20,551 bases of DNA from positions 1 through 20,551 of the forward strand of contig DATBIO010000296.1 of the NCBI GenBank assembly GCA_036556965.1, given 5' to 3'. The notes under the pieces were generated by a model. It did not search any database and was not told the DNA's origin. It was given only the letters and a program-made list of their open reading frames with translations. This document shows, one piece after another, positions 14,844 through 20,551 of this stretch. Numbering within the stretch: the stretch's first letter is position 1; every line of letters starts with the position of its first letter. The translations under genes and the position numbers were made by a program. This stretch comes from DATBIO01 sp036556965 (GTDB lineage Bacteria > Acidobacteriota > Vicinamibacteria > Fen-336).

Positions 14844-15920
14844 CTAGTCCTGGAGCACGGCCGGAGTGCCCGGCGAGACCAGGCCGGCCAGCTCTTCGGC
14901 GTCCCAGTTCGTAAGGCGGATGCAGCCGTGCGACTGCGTCTTGCTCACGGTGGCCGGCTCCGGCGTGCCGTGGATGCCGTAGTGCTCCTTGGAGAGGTCG
15001 ATCCAGACCACGCCCACGGGGTTGTTGGGCCCGGGCGGGACCTTGGCCTTCGCGTGCGTCGCCTTGGCGTCCCAGAAGAGGTCGGGGTTGTAGTTGAACC
15101 AGGGATCGCGGCTGACGCCGTTGATCTTCCACTCCCCGATGGGCAGCGGGTCGTGGCGGCTGCCCATGGTGGCGGGATAGCTGGCCAGGGCCTCGCCGCC
15201 CGCGCCGTAGGCGGTGACGGACCCCTCCGACCTGTCCACCACCACGCGCGCGGCGGCCCCGGAGGGCGCGCCGGCCTCGACGTTGGGCACGCGGATGGCC
15301 GCGCCCTCCACGAACCGCGCGCCGGGGTTGAGGCGCCGCAGCAGGGCGGGACTGGCGTGGAAGCGCTCGGCCAGGGCCTCCTCCACCGAGGCGTAGCCCA
15401 GCTTCTCGAGCTTCGCCTTGGCCATCATGTCCACGGGCACCCTGCGGAAGGGGCCCGCCACGTCCTCGGCGGTCACGGTGTATTCCACCAGGGTGGGCGC
15501 GCCGTCCGCCAGCGCCGCCCACACCGCCTCCGCCGTCGCCTCGACGTTGCGCGCCTGGGCGAAGGCGCGCAGCGCGCGCTCGTGGTTGCTGCCCGGGGCC
15601 CCGTCGATCTCGCCGGGAGAGAACCGCGCGCGGTCCAGCGCCACCTGCAGGGCGAGCACGCGCTCCCTGGGGTCGGTGGGCAGCGGAGGCGGCGGCGCCG
15701 CCGGCGGCGCCGGCGCCACGGGAGCGCCGGGGGACGTGCCGGGCAGCGCCGGCTCGACGGGCGCCGCGTACGGCGTCACGGCGGCGGCGGGGGCGTACGT
15801 GGAGGCGGGGGCACTCGGGGGCAGGACCGTGGCGGGCGGACCCGCGGTACGATCCGGAGCACCCCCGCAGGCGGCGGCAAGCGCGGCGGCGACGATGCTA
15901 GCCATGGTCCCTCTGGTCAT
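14844..15920 (-). CDS. L,D-transpeptidase lipoprotein with peptidoglycan-binding and LysM-like regions
   Basis: This 358-residue envelope enzyme cross-links peptidoglycan or attaches proteins to it. A lipobox at the N-terminus (ALAAACGG, Cys19) marks a lipoprotein. A Pro/Ala-rich spacer (about 22-82) would span the periplasm. Then come a peptidoglycan-binding-like helix region (about 84-140), a LysM-like stretch (FHASPALLRRLNPGARFVEG, about 185-210), and a YkuD catalytic domain (about 222-358) with IHGTPEP and the catalytic SHGCIRLTNWDAEEL (His331, Cys333). GGAGGG lies six bases before ATG 15920. It is divergent from the ester hydrolase and convergent with the third propeller gene. The family is secure. 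Confidence 0.92.
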   Translation of the reverse strand: MTRGTMASIVAAALAAACGGAPDRTAGPPATVLPPSAPASTYAPAAAVTPYAAPVEPALPGTSPGAPVAPAPPAAPPPPLPTDPRERVLALQVALDRARFSPGEIDGAPGSNHERALRAFAQARNVEATAEAVWAALADGAPTLVEYTVTAEDVAGPFRRVPVDMMAKAKLEKLGYASVEEALAERFHASPALLRRLNPGARFVEGAAIRVPNVEAGAPSGAAARVVVDRSEGSVTAYGAGGEALASYPATMGSRHDPLPIGEWKINGVSRDPWFNYNPDLFWDAKATHAKAKVPPGPNNPVGVVWIDLSKEHYGIHGTPEPATVSKTQSHGCIRLTNWDAEELAGLVSPGTPAVLQD

Positions 15921-15971
15921 TCACGACCCTCCACGCACGAGTGTGCAAGGTCGGTGCCACGGAGGGCGGCG

Positions 15972-16904
15972 ATGACGGCCGCCCTCTTGCTGGCCGTCCT
16001 CGCGGCCTGGCGGCCGGTGGCCGGCGGAGAGGGCACGGGCTGCGCGCACGGCGCGCGCTACGACTTCTTCGTGCGCATGGCCGACCCGCGCAAGCTGCTC
16101 GTCTACTTCCAGGGCGGGGGCGCGTGCTGGAGCGAGGCCACCTGCGTCCGGCGCACCTTCGATCCCAGCGTGGAGGCCGCCGACGATCCCACGCAGGGCC
16201 GCGGGATCCTGGACGGCAGGCGGGCGGACAACCCCTTCGCGGGGTGGAGCGCGGTGTACGCGCCGTACTGCACGGCGGACGCCTTCCTGGGGGCGCGCGC
16301 GGCCTCGTACCCGGGAGCCACCGTGGACCATCGCGGCGCGGCGAACGCCCAGGCCGTCCTCGACTGGGTGGCGCGCCACGTGCGCGCGCCGTCGGTGGTG
16401 GTGGTGGCCGGCGGCAGCGCGGGCGCGATCGCCTCCCCGCTGCACGCGGCGGCGCTGGCCGAGCGCTACCCACGGGCGCGCGTGGTGCAGATCGGGGACG
16501 GTGCCGGGGGCTACCGCACGCCGGCCATCGCCGGGGTCCTGGCCGCCTGGGGCGCCCCCGCCGCCCCCAGCTTCGAGGCGCTCTACGTGCGCGCGGCGGG
16601 CCGCGCCCCCCGCGCCACCTTCACGCAGGTGAACCAGTCCCAGGACGCGATCCAGCGCGCGTTCCTGCGCCTGCTGGGGGAGGACGACCGCGACTTCGCG
16701 GCGCGCCTGGGCGCCAACCTGGCCGAGATACGCGCCGCCCACGCCGGCTTTCGCGCCTTCGTGCTGCCGGGGAGCGACCACACCGTCCTCACGTCGCCCG
16801 AGTTCTACACGCTCTCGGCGGACGGGACGGCCCTGCGCGACTGGGTGGCCGGCCTGGCCGAGGGCCGCGCCGTGGGAGACGTGGGGCTGGCCGCCCTGCG
16901 CTAG
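15972..16904 (+). CDS. Pectin-acetylesterase/NOTUM-family serine hydrolase, secreted
   Basis: This 310-residue exported hydrolase has a signal peptide (MTAALLLAVLAAWRPVAGG). Family features are LLVYFQGGGACWSEATCV, NPFAGWSAVYAPYCTADAF, the nucleophile elbow AGGSAGAIASPL (Ser149), VNQSQDAIQ (Asp225) and LPGSDHTVL (His270). These form a plausible Ser-Asp-His triad. The family deacetylates pectin in plants and removes palmitoleate from Wnt in animals (NOTUM). Bacterial members are common and mostly uncharacterised, so an acetyl- or acyl-ester on a polysaccharide or wall component is a guess. GGAGG lies six bases before ATG 15972. It faces away from the L,D-transpeptidase gene, sharing a 51-base gap. 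Confidence 0.85.
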   Translation: MTAALLLAVLAAWRPVAGGEGTGCAHGARYDFFVRMADPRKLLVYFQGGGACWSEATCVRRTFDPSVEAADDPTQGRGILDGRRADNPFAGWSAVYAPYCTADAFLGARAASYPGATVDHRGAANAQAVLDWVARHVRAPSVVVVAGGSAGAIASPLHAAALAERYPRARVVQIGDGAGGYRTPAIAGVLAAWGAPAAPSFEALYVRAAGRAPRATFTQVNQSQDAIQRAFLRLLGEDDRDFAARLGANLAEIRAAHAGFRAFVLPGSDHTVLTSPEFYTLSADGTALRDWVAGLAEGRAVGDVGLAALR

Positions 16905-16924
16905 GGCGGGGGGCCGGCCGCCGG

Positions 16925-16954
16925 TTGAGTCCGGGCGGCCCGCGGTGCGAAACT
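16925..16954 (+). promoter_or_regulatory. Candidate promoter for the tricorn-like gene (TTGAGT - 18 - GAAACT)
   Basis: TTGAGT at 16925-16930 and GAAACT at 16949-16954 have 18 bases between them. They lie in the 105-base gap before the TTG start at 17010. The -10 is weak and nothing else recognisable is in the gap. Confidence 0.35.
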
Positions 16955-17009
16955 CCCGCTGTCGTTCCGCCGTCACACCGCTCTTCCTTCACTCATTCTG
17001 GAGAACGCC

Positions 17010-20000
17010 TTGCGCCTGCCGATCGCCGCCGCCTTCGCCCTCGCCTCCACCGCCTCCCTCGTCCAGGCCCAGTCCGCCCCCCCGGAGGGCCGGCTCCTCC
17101 GCTTCCCGGACATCCACGGAGACTTCGTGGTCTTCGTGTACGCGGGCGACGTCTGGCGCGCCCCCTCCGCGGGCGGGCCCGCCCATCGCCTGACCGCGCA
17201 CCCGGGCCTGGAGATGTTCCCCAAGATCTCGCCCGACGGCCGGCAGGTCGCCTTCAGCGCCGAGTACACCGGCACCCGCCAGGTGTACGTGATGTCCGCC
17301 TGGGGCGGCGCGCCGCGGCAGCTCACCTTCTACAACGACGTGGGTCCGATGCCCCCGCGCGCGGGCTGGGACGCCTGGGTCATGGGCTGGACCCCCGAGG
17401 GCAAGATCCTGGTGCGCTTCAACCGCGTGCCCTGGAGCCAGCGCATGGGGCGCTACTTCGTGGTGGACCCCAAGGGCGGCCTGGAGACGCCGCTGGAGCT
17501 CCCCGAGGGGGGCAGCGCGTCGCTCTCCGCGGACGGCAAGCGCATCGCCTACACGCCGGTGGACCGCGAGTTCCGCACCTGGAAGCGCACGCGGGGCGGC
17601 CGCGCCCAGGACGTGTGGATCTACGACTTCGCCGCCGACCGCTCGGAGCGCCTGACGGACGACCCCGCCACCGACAACTTCCCGATGTGGGCGGGGAACA
17701 CGGTCTACTTCACCTCGGACCGCGAGCACACGCTGAACATCTACGCCTGCGACCTCGGCACCCGGGCCGTGCGCAGGGTCACCAGCTTCACCGAGTACGA
17801 CGTGCTGTGGCCCAGCCTGGGCAAGGACGCCATCGTCTTCATGAACGGCGGTCACCTGCACCGCCTGGACCTGGCCACCCAGAAGGCCGAGCGCATCCCC
17901 ATCACGCTGGGCGCGGCCATGGACAGCGCCGCGCCCCAGTTCAAGGACGTCAAGGCCAACGTGGCGGGGGCGGACCTCTCGCCCAGCGGCGCGCGCGCCG
18001 TCTTCGAGGCGCGCGGCGAGCTGTTCACGGTGCCGGCCAAGGAGGGGGCCGCGCGCAACCTGACGGCGACGCCGGGCGTGCGCGAGCGCGACCCCGCCTG
18101 GTCGCCGGACGGCAAGTGGATCGCCTACCTCTCCGACGCCACCGGCGAGTACGAGGTGTACGTCCGCCCGCAGGGCGGGGGCGAGGCGCGCAAGGTGACC
18201 AGCGGCGGCGACGTGTGGCGCTACGCCCCGGTCTGGAGCCCGGACTCCGCCAGGCTCGCCTTCGGCGACCGCCAGCAGCGCCTGCGCATCGTGGACGTCG
18301 CCTCGGGGGCGGTGACGGAGGTGGACCGCGGCGAGCGCGAGGACCTGCAGGTCTACGCCTGGTCGCCGGACAGCCGGTGGCTGGCCTACGAGAAGAGCCA
18401 CCCCAACCGCATCCCCGGCATCGCCGTGTACTCCCTGGAGCGCAAGCAGTCGTCCCTGCTCGGCGACGGCCTGACCCCCGACTCCGCGCCCGTCTTCAGC
18501 GCGGACGGCAAGCACCTGTTCTTCCTGAGCAACCGCGACTTCAACCTGACCTTCAGCGCCTTCGAGTTCAACTACCTCTACGCGGGCGCGACGCGCGTCT
18601 ACGCCGCGGCCCTGACCGCGGACTCCCCCGCCCTCTTCCCTCCGCGGAGCGACGAGGAGAAGGGGAAGGCGGAGGAGGCCAAGGCCCCGGAGAAGAAGGA
18701 GGGCGAGGCCAGGCCCGCGGCCAAGGCCCCCCCCCAGGTCTCCGTGGTGGCCGACGGCTTCGTGGACCGCACCGTGGCCCTCCCCGGCGTGAAGCCCGGC
18801 AACTACCGCGCCCTGGCCGCCTCCGCGGAGGGCGTGTACTACATCAAGGGCGACGGCGCGGACGACACCGCCCTCATGCGCTTCGACCTCAAGGAGCGCA
18901 AGGAGGAGAAGGTCCTCGACGGCGTGACGGCCTACGTCCTCGCCGCCGACGGCAAGAAGCTCCTCTACCGCGTGCGGGACGACTGGTTCGTGGCCGAGGC
19001 CAAGGCCTCCCTCAAGGCGGGGGACGGCCGGCTCGACCTGGGCGGGCTGAAGGCGAAGCTGGACCTCCCCGCGGAGTGGGCGCAGATGTTCGAGGACGGC
19101 TGGCGCATCGCGCGCGACTGGTTCTACGACCCGAACATGCACGGCGTGGACTGGGCGGGCATGAAGAAGCGCTACGGCGCCCTCGTCCCCTACCTGGCCC
19201 ACCGGTCCGACCTCGACTTCCTGTTCGGCGAGATGCTGGGGGAGCTGGAGGCGGGCCACACCTACGTCGCCTCCGGCGACGAGCCCAAGGTCCCCCGCGT
19301 GCTGGGTGGCATGCTCGGGGCCGAGCTGGCGGCCGACGCCTCCGGCCGCTACCGCATCGCCCGCATCTACGCGGGCGAGAACTGGGACGACGCCTTCCGC
19401 TCCCCCCTCACGGAGACGGGGGTCAACGTCAAGGAGGGCAGCTTCCTCCTCGCCGTGGACGGCCACGACCTCCGCACGAGCGACAACCCGTACCGCCTCC
19501 TCGAGAACAAGGCCAACGTGCCCGTCGTCCTCAAGGTGGCCGAGCGTCCCACGGGCGAGGGGGCGCGCGAGGTGACGGTGCGCCCGGTCTCCAGCGAGCT
19601 GGGGCTCCTCTACCTGGACTGGGTGCGCGGCCGCATGGCCCTCGCCGACAAGCTCTCCGGCGGCAGGGTGGGCTACATCCACCTCCCCGACACCGCCACC
19701 GCGGGGAACCGCATGCTGCAGAAGCTCTTCTACTCGCAGGTGGCCAAGCCCGCCCTCGTGGTGGACGACCGCTACAACGGCGGCGGCTTCATCCCCGACC
19801 GCATGATCGAGTACTTCACGCGCCGCACGCTGGCCTGGTGGGCGCGCCGCGGCATCGAGGGCTTCACCACCCCGGGCTTCGCCCACGACGGGCCCAAGGT
19901 GATGCTCATCAACGCCTACTCCGCGTCGGGCGGCGACGCGCTCCCCTACTTCTTCCGTCAGAACAAGCTCGGCCCCCTGGTGGGCACGCGCACCTGGGGC

Positions 20001-20267
20001 GGGCTCATCGGGCTCTCCGGCAACCCCTCGCTCATGGACGGCGGCCAGGTGCAGATCCCCACCTTCCGCATCTACGACGCGCAGGGCCGCTGGGTCGTCG
20101 AGAACGAGGGCGTCTCGCCGGACGTGGAGGTGATCGACCTGCCGGAGCGCCGCATCGCCGGCGGCGACCCCAGCCTGGAGAAGGCGGTGGAGATGCTGCT
20201 CGCCGAGCTGAAGGAGCGGCCGGGGGCACCGCCGGCCGTGCCCGCGCCGCCGCGCGTAGCGCGCTGA
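17010..20267 (+). CDS. Tricorn-type S41 family protease, exported
   Basis: This 1,085-residue protein, close to the roughly 1,070 of archaeal tricorn, degrades peptides. A signal peptide (residues 1-20, ending VQAQS) implies a periplasmic location. Residues about 25-320 and 320-640 form two WD40/TolB-like propellers (LEMFPKISPDGRQVAFSAEYTG, AWSPDGKWIAYLSD, VWSPDSARLAFGD). A charged Lys/Glu/Ala/Pro insert lies at about 547-576. The catalytic half follows: MFEDGWRIARDWFYDP, ELEAGHTYV (His750), a PDZ-like region (about 770-870), then INAYSASGGDALPYFF (nucleophile Ser973), GTRTWGGLIG, and VENEGVSPDVEV (Glu1031). The start is TTG with GGAG six bases upstream. Tricorn has SDG at the nucleophile where this has SGG. 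Confidence 0.92.
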   Translation: MRLPIAAAFALASTASLVQAQSAPPEGRLLRFPDIHGDFVVFVYAGDVWRAPSAGGPAHRLTAHPGLEMFPKISPDGRQVAFSAEYTGTRQVYVMSAWGGAPRQLTFYNDVGPMPPRAGWDAWVMGWTPEGKILVRFNRVPWSQRMGRYFVVDPKGGLETPLELPEGGSASLSADGKRIAYTPVDREFRTWKRTRGGRAQDVWIYDFAADRSERLTDDPATDNFPMWAGNTVYFTSDREHTLNIYACDLGTRAVRRVTSFTEYDVLWPSLGKDAIVFMNGGHLHRLDLATQKAERIPITLGAAMDSAAPQFKDVKANVAGADLSPSGARAVFEARGELFTVPAKEGAARNLTATPGVRERDPAWSPDGKWIAYLSDATGEYEVYVRPQGGGEARKVTSGGDVWRYAPVWSPDSARLAFGDRQQRLRIVDVASGAVTEVDRGEREDLQVYAWSPDSRWLAYEKSHPNRIPGIAVYSLERKQSSLLGDGLTPDSAPVFSADGKHLFFLSNRDFNLTFSAFEFNYLYAGATRVYAAALTADSPALFPPRSDEEKGKAEEAKAPEKKEGEARPAAKAPPQVSVVADGFVDRTVALPGVKPGNYRALAASAEGVYYIKGDGADDTALMRFDLKERKEEKVLDGVTAYVLAADGKKLLYRVRDDWFVAEAKASLKAGDGRLDLGGLKAKLDLPAEWAQMFEDGWRIARDWFYDPNMHGVDWAGMKKRYGALVPYLAHRSDLDFLFGEMLGELEAGHTYVASGDEPKVPRVLGGMLGAELAADASGRYRIARIYAGENWDDAFRSPLTETGVNVKEGSFLLAVDGHDLRTSDNPYRLLENKANVPVVLKVAERPTGEGAREVTVRPVSSELGLLYLDWVRGRMALADKLSGGRVGYIHLPDTATAGNRMLQKLFYSQVAKPALVVDDRYNGGGFIPDRMIEYFTRRTLAWWARRGIEGFTTPGFAHDGPKVMLINAYSASGGDALPYFFRQNKLGPLVGTRTWGGLIGLSGNPSLMDGGQVQIPTFRIYDAQGRWVVENEGVSPDVEVIDLPERRIAGGDPSLEKAVEMLLAELKERPGAPPAVPAPPRVAR

Positions 20268-20279
20268 GGCCGGCCGCCG

Positions 20280-20285
20280 TATCAT
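20280..20285 (+). promoter_or_regulatory. Candidate -10 element (TATCAT) for the last lipoprotein gene
   Basis: TATCAT stands 22 bases before the ATG at 20308, leaving a short leader with the GGGGAGGGA Shine-Dalgarno. A weak TAGCGC lies 17 bases upstream of it. Confidence 0.4.
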
Positions 20286-20307
20286 CGGGACCTTCGGGGA
20301 GGGACAC

Positions 20308-20551
20308 ATGATCGGGGGGACGCGCCGGTGCTGGCCGGCCGCGATGGCCTTCGCCGCCTTCGCGGCCTGCGGCGGCGCGCCCTCCGCGCCGGGAGCCCCT
20401 CCCGCCGGCGACCCCGGGCCGGCGGCCAACCGGCCGCCCACGGCCACCGTGGAGGGCGGGTCGTGCCATCCCCGCTACGGCGCCGCCGTGGAGCCGTGCG
20501 CGGTGACGCTCACCGCGCGGGCCACCGACCCCGACGGCGACGCCCTCACCT
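20308..20551 (+). CDS. Lipoprotein with Ig/PKD-like domain (3' end cut by window edge)
   Basis: Eighty-one codons are visible. An N-terminal Arg pair and hydrophobic stretch (AAMAFAAFAACGG) end in a lipobox with Cys21, so the product is probably anchored in a membrane. A Pro/Ala-rich linker (about 22-45) follows, then NRPPTATVEGG and LTARATDPDGDALT. The latter is the familiar beginning of cadherin-, PKD- or Ig-like repeats in surface proteins. Two cysteines (in SCHPRYG and EPCAV) could form a disulfide. A strong Shine-Dalgarno (GGGGAGGGA) precedes ATG 20308. The rest of the protein and its function lie outside the window. Confidence 0.72.
   Translation, partial: MIGGTRRCWPAAMAFAAFAACGGAPSAPGAPPAGDPGPAANRPPTATVEGGSCHPRYGAAVEPCAVTLTARATDPDGDALT

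Noticed and set aside
15935..15946. Inverted repeat GCAC-GAGT-GTGC between the L,D-transpeptidase and esterase genes
   Set aside because: Arms of four bases are expected by chance in this composition, and it does not align with a promoter element.
16905..16924. GC-rich stretch after the esterase stop as a terminator
   Set aside because: The CCGGCCGCCGG run has no clean hairpin followed by a T tract.
16989..20447. Very long open frame on the minus strand opposite the tricorn-like gene, and a similarly long plus frame at 15941-20311
   Set aside because: Stops are rare in all frames of DNA this GC-rich. The products are runs of Arg, Gly, His, Ala and Val with no domain motif, while the frame at 17010-20267 carries a signal peptide and all protease motifs.
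1..20551. CRISPR arrays, insertion sequences, tRNA genes, phage or toxin-antitoxin modules
   Set aside because: No regularly spaced repeats, transposase motifs, tRNA-like cloverleafs or phage genes were seen on reading. A covariance-model scan was not possible here.

Overview
The window is very GC-rich bacterial DNA (above 70% G+C by eye, third codon positions almost all G or C). It is densely packed: no gap between genes exceeds about 120 bases. I saw no tRNA, rRNA, CRISPR, transposase or phage gene. The gene set (a tricorn-type S41 protease, three secreted PQQ-like beta-propeller proteins, a pectin-acetylesterase-like enzyme, lipoproteins) suggests a soil- or sediment-type Gram-negative such as an acidobacterium, gemmatimonad or myxobacterium. 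The sequence alone does not settle the phylum.

Layout. 1-2136 (minus): an APC amino-acid permease followed by a class I/II aminotransferase cut by the left edge, coupled by ATGA. 2183-3286 (plus): a HupE/UreJ-like membrane protein, divergent from the permease. 3283-5806 (minus): a tight three-gene operon of a Cys/Met-metabolism PLP enzyme, an alpha/beta-hydrolase fused to a LuxR-type DNA-binding domain, and a small GIY-YIG nuclease. 5888-7030 (plus): an M29-aminopeptidase-like protein that seems to have lost most metal ligands, followed by a good intrinsic terminator. 7132-9416 (plus): a group II PLP decarboxylase overlapping an MddA-type methanethiol S-methyltransferase. 9484-13154 (plus): two secreted beta-propeller proteins joined by a GTGA overlap. 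13168-13455 (minus): a UBP-type zinc finger protein. 13571-14824 (plus): a third beta-propeller protein. 14844-15920 (minus): an L,D-transpeptidase lipoprotein. 15972-16904 (plus): a pectin-acetylesterase/NOTUM-family hydrolase. 17010-20267 (plus): a tricorn-like protease. 20308 to the right edge (plus): the start of an Ig-like lipoprotein.

How the genes may work together. Two neighbouring transcription units deal with amino acids and sulfur: a gamma-elimination/replacement PLP enzyme that could release thiols, and a methyltransferase whose family turns methanethiol into dimethyl sulfide, coupled to an amino-acid decarboxylase. The hydrolase-LuxR fusion shares the operon of the PLP lyase and may be a one-component sensor for it. 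The right half encodes mostly exported proteins: propellers, wall cross-linking, ester hydrolysis and peptide degradation.

Most intergenic gaps hold a TAnnnT hexamer at a -10-like distance from a start codon. Three genes have it 7-9 bases before the start and lack a Shine-Dalgarno sequence, which points to leaderless mRNAs. Genes with the hexamer farther away have a Shine-Dalgarno. One -10 lies inside a 19-base palindrome that almost touches its start codon.
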